The notes beneath the pieces were generated by a model. The model made no database searches. It saw only the letters and a list, made by a program, of their open reading frames with translations, and was not told where the DNA came from. From assembly GCA_025965815.1 (NCBI GenBank), contig JAOPWF010000023.1, forward strand, positions 1 through 8,136: 8,136 nucleotides of DNA, read 5' to 3'. Positions 1 through 6,890 of the stretch are shown here, one piece after another (the first letter of the stretch is position 1; every line of letters begins with the position of its first letter). The position numbers and the translations under genes are program-made. The stretch comes from Mycobacterium sp. (lineage in GTDB: Bacteria > Actinomycetota > Actinomycetes > Mycobacteriales > Mycobacteriaceae).

Positions 1-1344
1 CGGGCCACCACCATGCTGTGGACGCTCGCAGACCCCACCGGCGCGAAGAATCTTATCGACGAGGTGTCGCGCACCATACCGCCGTCGTCCCACGGCTGCA
101 TCGACGCCTTTCTCGCCGTGTACTGGGCGGCGATGGGCAGACCGGAAGCGGTAAGCAATGCGTCGCACGACCTCGTCTTGGATCGACTGCCGGCCCTTGC
201 TGGCGCTGCGGCAGCCTGGGCAATCGTCGTGGCATCCGGAGACGTTGGCCGCACCGCCGAGGCCGTCGCCGCCGCGGACGCCGGATACGCCGTTGCGGCC
301 CGCTCATTCGACGCCGCGTACATGCGGTTCCCTATCGCCGACGCCCATATCGGTGCACTCGTGTTGTCTGGCCGGATCGGAGAAGCATCGCTCGCGGCGG
401 AGCGGCTGCGCCAGCAAGCAGCCGATCTCCCGGGAGCGGCGCAACTATTCAGCAATGGCGTTTCAGGTCGGGCCGCCCTTGGTGCCGGGCGCCTGGACAG
501 GGCATGTTCACTCCTGGCACCGGTGGTCGAGCTGTTGTCCGCCTCGGGCGAGGCCAACGGTGTGGCCTACTTTTACCAGATACAACACACCATTGCGCTC
601 GCCGTGCGCGGTCTAGGCGTTGAGGCCGCCGCCGCACTGGCCGCGCTCGAGAAGCTGCGACATCCGAGTTGGCACTGCCTGGAGTACGAGCGAGGAATCG
701 CCCAGGCGTGGGTCTCCGGTGGACAGGGCGCCGTCACAGAGGCGGTTACATCATCGCTGTCGGCTGCCCAAACCGCTGGAGCCAATGGGCAATTCGCCGC
801 GGAAGTGATCTGCTTACAGACAGCCACCCAGTTCGGTGACCACTCGACCGCGCGACGTCTGCGCGAGCTCGCCGCGGTCGTCGAGGGGCCGCGCGCTACT
901 CTTGCGGCCCGGTTCGCCGCTGGCCTGCGTGACGGTGACGGCCCGGAACTCGCCGCGGTGTCAAAGGAATTCGAGTGCATGGGCGACATCGTCGCGGCCG
1001 TCGACGCGGCCGCGCACGCGGCCATGGCATATCGCCGCCAGAACCTGAGGGGATCGGCGTTCGGGTGTGGCGCACGAGCAGAGCAGCTCGCCGAACAGTG
1101 CGGGGGCGCTCGTACTCCCGCGCTTCTTCGGGCGGCCGAGCGGTTGCCGCTGACCCTGCGAGAGCGAGAGATCGCGATGTCGATCGGGCAGGGATTGTCC
1201 AACCGCGCAATCGCTGCGCGCCTATCGATTTCCGTCCGCACGGTCGAAGGCCATGTCTACAGGGCGATGGTCAAGACCGGCGCGGACAGCCGCGACGAAC
1301 TCGCGGCGATGCTCCCGCCGCGCAAACCGAGGGTCCGTGAATAG
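1..1344 (+). CDS. LuxR-family (LAL-like) transcriptional regulator, C-terminal part, 5' end outside window
   Basis: This is the C-terminal portion of a large ATP-dependent LuxR-type transcription regulator. The frame is open from the first base, and the ATG at 13 has no ribosome binding site, so the true start lies upstream and any ATPase or cyclase domain is not visible. Counting from that ATG, residues 1-375 are Ala-rich and helical, like the TPR-type sensor region of LAL regulators. Residues 380-434 form a GerE/LuxR helix-turn-helix: LTLREREIAMSIGQGLSNRA, then IAARLSISVRTVEGHV, which carries the recognition helix. These parts are seen directly; the link to the LAL or cyclase-ATPase-LuxR family is from general family architecture. 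The ligand and target genes cannot be told. It is on the same strand as the broken quinone oxidoreductase that begins 150 bases downstream, which could have been a target. Confidence 0.85.
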   Translation, partial: RATTMLWTLADPTGAKNLIDEVSRTIPPSSHGCIDAFLAVYWAAMGRPEAVSNASHDLVLDRLPALAGAAAAWAIVVASGDVGRTAEAVAAADAGYAVAARSFDAAYMRFPIADAHIGALVLSGRIGEASLAAERLRQQAADLPGAAQLFSNGVSGRAALGAGRLDRACSLLAPVVELLSASGEANGVAYFYQIQHTIALAVRGLGVEAAAALAALEKLRHPSWHCLEYERGIAQAWVSGGQGAVTEAVTSSLSAAQTAGANGQFAAEVICLQTATQFGDHSTARRLRELAAVVEGPRATLAARFAAGLRDGDGPELAAVSKEFECMGDIVAAVDAAAHAAMAYRRQNLRGSAFGCGARAEQLAEQCGGARTPALLRAAERLPLTLREREIAMSIGQGLSNRAIAARLSISVRTVEGHVYRAMVKTGADSRDELAAMLPPRKPRVRE

Positions 1345-1410
1345 GCTTCAGCCTGCATGCGCGGTCTCTCCATCGGCAAAAGGCGATCGATACAATTTCT
1401 GGACTTGCAG

Positions 1411-1426
1411 GTCCATTTTTATGGAC
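1411..1426. promoter_or_regulatory. Operator-like palindrome between promoter-like boxes
   Basis: GTCCAT-TTTT-ATGGAC is a perfect 6-bp inverted repeat with a 4-base centre. It fills most of the 17-base gap between a weak -35-like TTGCAG (1405-1410) and a TANNNT -10-like TACCGT (1428-1433). A regulator bound there would block or remodel the promoter of the oxidoreductase starting at 1494. TGGACTT also occurs twice (1400-1406 and 1422-1428). The alternative pairing TGGAC (1400-1404) with GTCCA (1411-1415), followed by five T, could instead be a weak terminator for the LuxR gene that ends at 1344. The repeat is seen; its role is inferred. Confidence 0.35.
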
Positions 1427-1480
1427 TTACCGTGCGGGCAGTCCTTCATGCGCGGCACAGCGCCCCGCCCTGGATTGAGA

Positions 1481-1486
1481 AGAAGG
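1481..1486 (+). promoter_or_regulatory. Ribosome binding site of the broken quinone oxidoreductase
   Basis: AGAAGG lies 7 bases before the GTG at 1494. It supports that GTG as the original start of the oxidoreductase, so the gene's 5' end is intact even though the body is broken. Confidence 0.6.
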
Positions 1487-1493
1487 GTGTGCC

Positions 1494-1735
1494 GTGTACG
1501 CAATCTTCGTGGGCCGCTATGGCGGCCCGGAGGTGATGACCTGGACAGAATTACCCGATCCTGCACCTCGCGCTGGTGAAGCACTCGTGCGGCTTGGCGT
1601 CGCCGGCGTGAACTACATGGACGCCGGCGTGCGAACGGTGCCCTTCGCGGCTGGTCGTTCCCCACCGTTTTGGGAGTAGAGGGAATGGGCTACGTCACCG
1701 CGCTCGGTGATGGCGTGCGGCGATTTGCGTCGGGG
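1494..1735 (+). pseudogene. Quinone oxidoreductase / zinc-type alcohol dehydrogenase family, frameshifted and truncated
   Basis: The N-terminus (YGGPEVMTWTELPDPAPRAG, then LVRLGVAGVNYMDAGVR) is the GroES-like start of an MDR-superfamily NADPH:quinone oxidoreductase. These enzymes are about 320 residues long and reduce quinones or enals with NADPH. The initial frame (GTG start) stops at 1677-1679 after 61 residues. Homology resumes in another frame from about 1658 (FPTVLGVEGMGYVTALGDGV, then RRFASG), so one base appears to have been lost near 1656-1660. Recognisable sequence ends at about 1735, before the cofactor-binding Rossmann domain. That second frame stays open to a stop at 1811-1813 and ends RLADGQLV, which may be a trace of the C-terminal region of the same family after an internal deletion; this is tentative. 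The frame slightly overlaps the 3' end of the convergent SBP56 gene. Not expected to make an active enzyme. Confidence 0.8.
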
Positions 1736-1800
1736 ATAAACACGATTCCCTCACAACCTCTTTCCCCTAGCCCGCGGGCATCGACGCGGCTGGCGGATGG

Positions 1801-3225
1801 TCAGCTGGTGTAGCAGTACGAGTCGCTGGACGCGTCACCGCCTTGGAGTCGGGTTTGGTGGACCCTGAGGCCGTGGAAGTCGTCGCCGCGCGGAAAGAAG
1901 CGTGTGTCGGCGACTAGACCTCCCGCGGAGACGTCGACGTCAAGCTTCGCCATCCAAGCGCCGACCCCGTCTGGGTAGAAGACCTCGTCCCAGGACGCAT
2001 AGAGCGAGTTGGTGGCATACACCCGTCGCCCATCACGGCTGATCTCCACCATTTGCGGGCCGCCGCCGAGCGGCGTGCCCGGATCGGCCGGGTGCGGTTC
2101 TCGTCGCACGATCCCGCCGAGGCGAACCGAAGCGGTCTCTCGCGGGTGGAAGGGGTCGCTGACGTCGTATTGCTTGAGTTCACCTGTGCCAAAGCAGGAT
2201 ACGTACAGCCAGCGATCATCGACTGACAGGTCGATGTCGGTGACCAGCGGCGGTGCCGCACCGAAGGGCTTCAGCGCCGGTGGCAAGGCGTCGGCGTCCG
2301 CGGGCTCGGCCGGGATGGTGATGACCCTATCGACCGCCCATTGATCGCCGTCCTGGTGCCACAGCCACACCGACGCCGACAGATCCTCGACGCTGATCAC
2401 CACTCCCACGAAGCCGAAGGCTTTGGACGGGTCGTGGGCCGGTCGCAGTTCAAGCACCATCTGATGTTGGTCACCGAGATCGACGCGCTGGGTCAGCTTC
2501 CGCTTGGACATGCTCCAGAAGTTCACGTGGTGTCCGAACTTCCGTCCGAGCAGGTCGTCGGGGTCGAGCCCCTTCTCGATCGCCGAGATCGGCCCCCACT
2601 CCGACGTCAGCACCGTGTCGTACTTCAGGTGCCACCACACGTCGTAGGCAAAGAATTGCGCTCCGCGGTCCAGCTCCCACGCGCCGATGACCTCGAAGGT
2701 GTCGTGGTCGACCAGCGCGACGCCGCCGGGACCGTCGCCGTTGGGGCCGCCCAGAGCCGACATGAAGATGCCGCCCGGTCCACAGTGCACGGTGTGCGGG
2801 CGCGAGTACCCGGCCTTGGCTGCGAGCTCACCGACCTCGATCGTGTGTGTCACCACCGGATGGCGAGGGTCGGGCTTGGTGTCGAGGACGAAGGTGTTCG
2901 ACGAGCGAATGCCGGGTACGAGCAGGTAGCGACGCTCGAGCGGCTCCCCGTGATCCCCGGCGTGGTGGCCGCCATGCCCGTCGTGGCACAGCGCACTCGA
3001 GCATGCGTTCCAGCCGAAATGGTGCAACTCGTTGCCCGCCGTCGGCAGCTCGGCCCAGCCGACCACACCGCCGTACGTCGAGGAGTTGGTGTCGCAGTCC
3101 ACCACGGCGATGGCATCCTTCTGCTGGCCGGCCGGGTCGAAAGCGGCGACGTAGGCGAGTTGCTCGGGCGCAGCCGCGACAGCGGCGCCCGGGCTGCGGT
3201 AAAACGTGGGATCTGTTGCAGCCAT
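1801..3225 (-). CDS. Selenium-binding protein / methanethiol oxidase (SBP56 family)
   Basis: A 474-residue protein of the SBP56 family, close to the family's usual length of about 460-470. Bacterial members such as MtoX are copper-dependent methanethiol oxidases (methanethiol + O2 + H2O to formaldehyde, H2S and H2O2); human SELENBP1 is the homologue. Seen motifs are NELHHFGWNACSSALCH (66-81, with the family Cys at 75), SRPHTVHCGPGGIFMSALGG (141-160), KFGHHVNFWSMSKRKL and HQMVLELRPAHDP in the middle, and the C-terminal RLQGGDASSDSYCY. A His-rich run follows the first motif (residues 81-94, HDGHGGHHAGDHGE). I chose the ATG at 3225 because AGGAGG (3230-3235) precedes it by 4 bases and the protein then begins MAATDPTFYRSPG. 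The longer frame from 3264 lacks such a site. No signal peptide is evident, so it is probably cytoplasmic unless exported otherwise. It stands alone: the upstream 486 bases hold only remnants. Substrate assignment within the family is inferred. Confidence 0.92.
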   Translation of the reverse strand: MAATDPTFYRSPGAAVAAAPEQLAYVAAFDPAGQQKDAIAVVDCDTNSSTYGGVVGWAELPTAGNELHHFGWNACSSALCHDGHGGHHAGDHGEPLERRYLLVPGIRSSNTFVLDTKPDPRHPVVTHTIEVGELAAKAGYSRPHTVHCGPGGIFMSALGGPNGDGPGGVALVDHDTFEVIGAWELDRGAQFFAYDVWWHLKYDTVLTSEWGPISAIEKGLDPDDLLGRKFGHHVNFWSMSKRKLTQRVDLGDQHQMVLELRPAHDPSKAFGFVGVVISVEDLSASVWLWHQDGDQWAVDRVITIPAEPADADALPPALKPFGAAPPLVTDIDLSVDDRWLYVSCFGTGELKQYDVSDPFHPRETASVRLGGIVRREPHPADPGTPLGGGPQMVEISRDGRRVYATNSLYASWDEVFYPDGVGAWMAKLDVDVSAGGLVADTRFFPRGDDFHGLRVHQTRLQGGDASSDSYCYTS

Positions 3226-3229
3226 GGCT

Positions 3230-3235
3230 CCTCCT
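3230..3235 (-). promoter_or_regulatory. Ribosome binding site deciding the SBP56 start
   Basis: AGGAGG on the minus strand, 4 bases upstream of the ATG at 3225. This strong site favours that start over the in-frame codon 39 bases further upstream. Confidence 0.8.
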
Positions 3236-3337
3236 CGGCTCGCGCCCATTCGCCGAACCACCATCTGGGGTACTTGGTCAGTCGACGTGACAGTCAGGTG
3301 TGTCGGTCTTGATCCTTCGCCGCGAATGCGGGACTGT

Positions 3338-3483
3338 CTATCCCCGGGGCGTCGTCGTCAACTGGTTGGGGCCGCTCGGGGTCAGCGTCTTGAGGGCAGG
3401 AACTCGGTGCGAAGGCCCGAGGCGCGGACTTGAAACATCTCGACCGGTTTGGCGATGTCGCGCAGCCGCCGCGACCCCAACGT
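3338..3483 (-). pseudogene. Remnant of a class III cyclase/ATPase/LuxR-type regulator
   Basis: On the minus strand the frame 3483-3382 reads TLGSRRLRDIAKPVEMFQV followed by RASGLRTEF, then stops. This matches the junction after the class III adenylate/guanylate cyclase domain in large mycobacterial regulators (cyclase, then NB-ARC-type ATPase, then LuxR), where a typical line is LGxxRLRDLxxPxxxFQVxAxGL. Just before the stop, a one-base shift near 3391-3396 moves to a frame reading LKTLTPSGPNQLTTTPRG, which resembles the following LRTLxxxPGNLxxQTT segment before the P-loop. Only about 48 codons remain of a protein normally near 1000 residues, with no cyclase catalytic residues and no P-loop. 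It is a decayed fragment. The family link rests on motif memory. Confidence 0.6.
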
Positions 3484-3634
3484 CGGAGCAGCTGGTCAGC
3501 GGCTCTGCGGTCGCCGTTCCCGCTGGTGCGAGCGGCCAGACCAGGCCGATGAGTAAGGCCGAGATTGCCAGGCGCTTGGGCGAAATCTTGCCTGGGCGGG
3601 CTTGGTCATCGGTGCGCTTTCCCGTCGGCGCCAT
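3338..3634 (-). other. Small reading frame with signal-peptide-like N-terminus, probably a chimera of remnants
   Basis: From an ATG at 3634 this frame encodes 98 residues. Residues about 20-45 look like an export signal: basic KISPKRLA, hydrophobic ISALLIGLVWPLAPAG, then an AxA-like end TATAEP. The rest, after TSCSD, is the out-of-frame reading of the cyclase-regulator remnant, so the mature part has no real counterpart. No good ribosome binding site precedes the ATG. The most likely reading is the 5' piece of a lost secreted-protein gene joined to an unrelated fragment near 3484-3490. I do not recognise the parent gene, and I doubt it is expressed as a functional protein. Confidence 0.25.
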
Positions 3635-3711
3635 TGCACCGCAAAGGGTTTCGTTGGCGTGAAGCGCAACCTGCAGCTTTCGTCCTGAGAATGACCATCG
3701 AAACAAGCGTG

Positions 3712-5097
3712 TCATCGCGACGGCACGGGCGTGATGCTCTGCTCGAAGCTGAATACGTTGGTGGGGTCGTACTTCGCTTTCACCGCGCGCAGGCGGTCGA
3801 CGTTGGGTCCCCAGTAGGCGGTCTCCCAGTCCGCCATGCCGGCATTCGGCACGTTGACGTAGGCGCCATTCACGTACGGCTCCAATGCTTGGGTGAACTC
3901 GGCAACCCAGGCCAGACACTGCGCAGTCAGGGGATCGGCCATTGCCGGTACTCCCCCGCCGCGAGTACCCCACCCGGCGCCCGGCTCGGCGTAGAAGAGC
4001 GCGTTGCGGTGGGCAAACGCAGAGCCGCCGGCAGGTTCACTGCCCGTGACGGCTCCGCCAAAGGCAATGGTGAAGTAGTTGCAGCCTTGCGTCGGGGCCT
4101 TCGACATGAACGAGCAGACCAGGTTGATCGCGTCAACGGGGAACGGGTCGGAGATGAACTGCGAGATAAACTTCCAGTTCGCCGGCTCCTCGGGTGTCGG
4201 AATCTGGAATCCCGCGTAGGTGTCAGTCCAGCTAGCGTTCGTCATCGACACATCGGGACTGCCGACCGACAAGATCGGCGCCAGCAGCTGCGTTGCCTCT
4301 GCCTCGGACCCGGCTGCGAGGACACCCAACAGCACGATCTCCTCACGGCTTATCTCGAGCTGGCTGGTGAGCCGGTTGTCGGTGTGGGGGGCTGATCGCT
4401 GCCAGGCCTCGAAAACCCCTGGCAGGTTGTCCAGGCCTGGCCACGTCGCGGTCACATAGATGGTCTGCGTCAGTGGATGCAGCTTGTAGGTCAGTGAGGT
4501 GACGATCCCGAAGTTGCCGTTGCCAGCGCCGCGGAGCGCCCAGAGCAGATCTGAGTTGTTGTTCTCGTCCGCGATGATGGCCTCGGCCCCGTCGGGGTTC
4601 GACGCGACGACAATCTCTGCCGCCACGAGGTTGTCCGACGCAATGCCGAAGTTGCGGGTCAGGAGTCCGAAGCCGCCGCCGAGAGTAGCGCCGACCAGGC
4701 CGACGGTTCCTTCGGTACCGGTCGGCGCCGCAAAGCCCACCTTGCCGAGCGCGGTCACGGCTTCCAACTGGTTCAGCCCGGCGCCGACAGTCGCAGTGCC
4801 CGATGCCGTATCGATGGTCGCCGACTTCATTTCGCTGACATCGATCACGATCCCGTCGTCGACATTGGACCAGCCCTCCAGGCAGTGGCCGCCGCTGCGC
4901 ACCCGAAGCGGGACATCATTCTGCCGTGCCCATGCCATCGCGTTCATCACGTCCTGCGTCGCCTGGGCGAACACGACCACCATCGGATAGTGGGTGAAGA
5001 GCAGGTTCCAGCCGGCGCTGGCAACCGGGTAGTCGGCGTCGCCGGGACGGACGATCCGGCCAGTCAACTCTGCCGGTCGGGCAGTGGTGGAGGTCAT
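3712..5097 (-). CDS. BBE-type FAD-linked oxidoreductase (FAD-binding PCMH domain)
   Basis: A 461-residue flavoprotein of the berberine-bridge-enzyme/6-hydroxynicotine-oxidase group, which oxidises amines, alcohols or sugars and passes electrons to O2. The PCMH-type FAD domain covers about residues 35-210: VRSGGHCLEGWSN carries the His (H71) that normally binds FAD covalently, and GLVGATLGGGFGLLTRNFGI (133-152) is the flavin-contacting Gly-rich segment. The C-terminal BBE motif is YDPTNVFSFEQSITP (about 443-457). The position that is Cys in bicovalent enzymes (GTCPxVG) reads GTEGTVG here (E129), so FAD is probably held by His alone. No signal peptide or Tat motif is seen; predicted cytoplasmic. 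Its ATG overlaps the stop of the upstream permease gene (ATGA), and GAGG (5105-5108) lies 7 bases before it, so the two are probably co-translated and the transported compound may be its substrate. The true substrate cannot be read from sequence. Confidence 0.92.
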   Translation of the reverse strand: MTSTTARPAELTGRIVRPGDADYPVASAGWNLLFTHYPMVVVFAQATQDVMNAMAWARQNDVPLRVRSGGHCLEGWSNVDDGIVIDVSEMKSATIDTASGTATVGAGLNQLEAVTALGKVGFAAPTGTEGTVGLVGATLGGGFGLLTRNFGIASDNLVAAEIVVASNPDGAEAIIADENNNSDLLWALRGAGNGNFGIVTSLTYKLHPLTQTIYVTATWPGLDNLPGVFEAWQRSAPHTDNRLTSQLEISREEIVLLGVLAAGSEAEATQLLAPILSVGSPDVSMTNASWTDTYAGFQIPTPEEPANWKFISQFISDPFPVDAINLVCSFMSKAPTQGCNYFTIAFGGAVTGSEPAGGSAFAHRNALFYAEPGAGWGTRGGGVPAMADPLTAQCLAWVAEFTQALEPYVNGAYVNVPNAGMADWETAYWGPNVDRLRAVKAKYDPTNVFSFEQSITPVPSR

Positions 5098-6581
5098 TCA
5101 GTCGCCTCGGGCATAGCCGCGAACGCGTCGACGTCACCCGGCTCAGTGTCGAGCACCTCGCGGTTGAAGATCATCATGTACGCGAAGTAGATTCCGCCGG
5201 CCAGGATCAGGCCAAGGACGATGAGGACCGGAACGGTCGCATCCCCCGGCGTCACGAGCACGACAAGCACGAACGTCACCCAAATCAATGCGGCGACGGC
5301 GACCGGCAACTCGAAGCGCCCCAGGCTGAAGCCACCCTCCTTGTGCTCCAATCGTTTCCGCACCGCCAAGTAGAGGATCACGATCGCGCCGTAGATCAGC
5401 GCAGGCAGGATCGTCGACCCGATGATGAGCTGCAGCAACGCGTCACCGGGGAGCCCGACCATCAAGACGATACCCACGGCAAGGATCAGAATCGTCGCCG
5501 GAACCGGCGTCTGCGTCTTGGGGTTGACCCGTCGCATCAGCCCGTGCGCGGGGAACCGCTCATCGCGTGCCATGGCGAACACCTGCCGCGAGCACGCGGC
5601 CATCACCACCATCCCGGCGCCGAACATCGCAAACGCGAGCCCCGCCAACAGGATCCGCTCCGTGACCGGACCGAGCTGATCGCGGATGATCGCCGCGACC
5701 GGCGAGCCGCTATTGCTGACTGCCGGAATGTCCTTGATCGCAAGGGTCAGCGCGATCAGGAACACCAGCCCCAGCACTCCGGCTGCGACCACCGAGGCCA
5801 CGATCGCACGTGGGACGCTGCGGAACGGATCCTTGGCCTCCTCGGCCAGGTTCGCCGCGGAGTCGAAGCCGACCAGCGTGGTCAGCCCCATGATCATGCC
5901 TGCCATCAAGCCGCCGCCGATGGCGAAATAGTTCGGCGAATCCGCGGTGATTCCGCGTGCGGTGAGGTTGTCGAGGGTGCCGCTGCCGGTGCACAGCATG
6001 ACGGCGGCCAGTGCGATCACCAACACCACCACGATGGCCAGCTCGATCCCCACCGCGCTGGAGGTGATAAGTCCGAGCAGCCGGGTGGAGGCGATCACCA
6101 GCGCGGCCTGAACAACCAGGATCGCCACCGTGATCAGTCGGGCGGTGCTCTCGTTTTCCTGCATACCGACCAACGGCATGAAGGCCTGGCTCGCCAGCGC
6201 GTTGTCCATCGCCACCACGGCGATCGCCAGGTACCAGAAGGTCAACCAGCCGAACAGCCAGCCGATCTTCGGGCTCGCCAGCCGCGACGCCCATTGATAC
6301 GAGGACCCGCTCAGCGCGATGCGGGCTGCGAACTGGGCGACCACCAGCGCCACCAGCGCCTGTCCGACCGCGGCGAGGATCCACAGCCAGATGCCCACGG
6401 GTCCAGCACTATTCAACACATCGTCGTAGGTAGCGAAGATGCCGACCGCCACCGAGATGAACGCGAAAGAGACCGCGAACACTTGAAAGGAGCCGAGAGT
6501 TCTCTTCAGCTCCGGTTCGTAGCCACAGTCCCGACACTCGTCGTCTGCGATGGCGGGGTCCGCCACATTCTCTGCCGTCAT
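5094..6581 (-). CDS. APC-family amino-acid/amine permease
   Basis: A 495-residue integral membrane transporter of the amino acid-polyamine-organocation superfamily, nearest in style to GABA/polyamine/ethanolamine-type permeases, and expected to import a substrate with H+ or by exchange. Hydrophobic segments fit about 12 helices, the first starting near residue 31 after PELKRTLGSFQVFAVSFAF. Family motifs are GFDSAANLAEEAKDPFRSVP (238-257), at the loop after TM6, and SRQVFAMARDERFPAHG (331-347), after TM8. The cytoplasmic N-terminus carries a CRDC pair (C16, C19), unusual for this family. I chose the ATG at 6581; GAAAGG lies 11 bases ahead, a weak fit. An in-frame GTG at 6614 would add 11 residues but has no binding site. 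The gene is first in a two-gene operon and overlaps the BBE oxidoreductase by 4 bases. Substrate specificity is not determinable, though an amine or amino acid is likely. Confidence 0.92.
   Translation of the reverse strand: MTAENVADPAIADDECRDCGYEPELKRTLGSFQVFAVSFAFISVAVGIFATYDDVLNSAGPVGIWLWILAAVGQALVALVVAQFAARIALSGSSYQWASRLASPKIGWLFGWLTFWYLAIAVVAMDNALASQAFMPLVGMQENESTARLITVAILVVQAALVIASTRLLGLITSSAVGIELAIVVVLVIALAAVMLCTGSGTLDNLTARGITADSPNYFAIGGGLMAGMIMGLTTLVGFDSAANLAEEAKDPFRSVPRAIVASVVAAGVLGLVFLIALTLAIKDIPAVSNSGSPVAAIIRDQLGPVTERILLAGLAFAMFGAGMVVMAACSRQVFAMARDERFPAHGLMRRVNPKTQTPVPATILILAVGIVLMVGLPGDALLQLIIGSTILPALIYGAIVILYLAVRKRLEHKEGGFSLGRFELPVAVAALIWVTFVLVVLVTPGDATVPVLIVLGLILAGGIYFAYMMIFNREVLDTEPGDVDAFAAMPEATE
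5105..5108 (-). promoter_or_regulatory. Ribosome binding site of the BBE oxidoreductase inside the permease 3' end
   Basis: GAGG lies 7 bases before the ATG at 5097 and within the last codons of the permease. Together with the ATGA stop/start overlap it indicates translational coupling. Confidence 0.6.
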
Positions 6582-6617
6582 GAGATAGCCGACCTTTCGT
6601 GGCGGGTGATGCACGGA

Positions 6618-6623
6618 ACACTA
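6618..6623 (-). promoter_or_regulatory. Possible -10 box for the permease-oxidoreductase operon
   Basis: On the minus strand TAGTGT fits the mycobacterial TANNNT -10 pattern and sits about 37 bases upstream of the ATG at 6581. No convincing -35 (TTGACA-like) lies at 16-18 bases. Transcription starting from it would begin near the GTG at 6614, another reason to prefer the ATG start. Weak call. Confidence 0.2.
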
Positions 6624-6710
6624 GATGGCCGCCGACGTGTTTGCTACGAAATTGACGATTACGTGAAAAGGGGCTCGCGGCGATCGCCGAGCGGTTGCGT
6701 CGGGCAGCGG

Positions 6711-6872
6711 CTGCAGACCGGCATCACGAACGCCCGCACCGAGGGCTACAACCGACTCGTCAAACAGGTCAAACGCATCGCCGGCGGATTCGGCAACCCA
6801 GAAAACTCGGCCCGCCGGATACGATTCCACTGCACCCGCAAACAGCGGGCCGCAACCCAGATATCATGCTGA
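6711..6872 (+). mobile_element. ISL3-family transposase, C-terminal remnant
   Basis: The last 53 codons of an ISL3-type DDE transposase. TGITNARTEGYNRLVKQVKR contains the family's third catalytic acid (the E in TEGxN), and FGNPENSARRIRFHCTRKQR is the usual C-terminal region. It ends in TGA at 6870-6872. The start, two catalytic Asp residues and zinc-finger N-terminus are missing; upstream the frame runs antisense through the permease and is not transposase. The match begins near 6711-6720. In full-length elements the gene is about 400-450 codons, so this is a 3' scar of an old insertion. I found no matching terminal inverted repeats or target duplication. It cannot transpose by itself. Confidence 0.8.
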
Positions 6873-6890
6873 TTTGTGTCCTTGGCCAAT

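Larger units (their letters stand above)
3226..3711. other. 486-base gap without an intact gene
   Basis: This separates the BBE oxidoreductase (ends at 3712) from the SBP56 start (3225). The part from 3338 to 3634 holds the remnants described separately. The roughly 110 bases next to the SBP56 start should contain its promoter, but I could not fix convincing -35/-10 boxes. No clear hairpin with a T-run was seen after the BBE gene stop. Both flanking genes are on the minus strand. Confidence 0.5.

Noticed and set aside
573..1241. Minus-strand frame of 222 codons within the LuxR gene
   Set aside because: It is antisense to a well-supported LuxR C-terminus and has no recognisable domain.
1770..1779. 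GCCCGCGGGC palindrome as a regulatory site
   Set aside because: A 10-bp palindrome made only of G and C is expected by chance in DNA of this composition.
2341..3312. Plus-strand frame of 323 codons opposite the SBP56 gene
   Set aside because: It lies antisense to a strongly conserved SBP56 gene with a good ribosome binding site, and shows no family motifs of its own.
3338..3973. Minus-strand frame of 211 codons as a single protein
   Set aside because: Its first 87 codons overlap the end of the BBE gene in another frame. Only the part from 3634 down has any non-shadow content, and that is a mix of remnants.
5343..6872. Plus-strand frame of 509 codons opposite the permease, running into the transposase remnant
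   Set aside because: Almost all of it is the antisense of the permease with a composition typical of such shadows (His, Arg, Asp, Gln rich). Only the last 54 or so codons are real transposase sequence. An automatic caller could wrongly name the whole a transposase.
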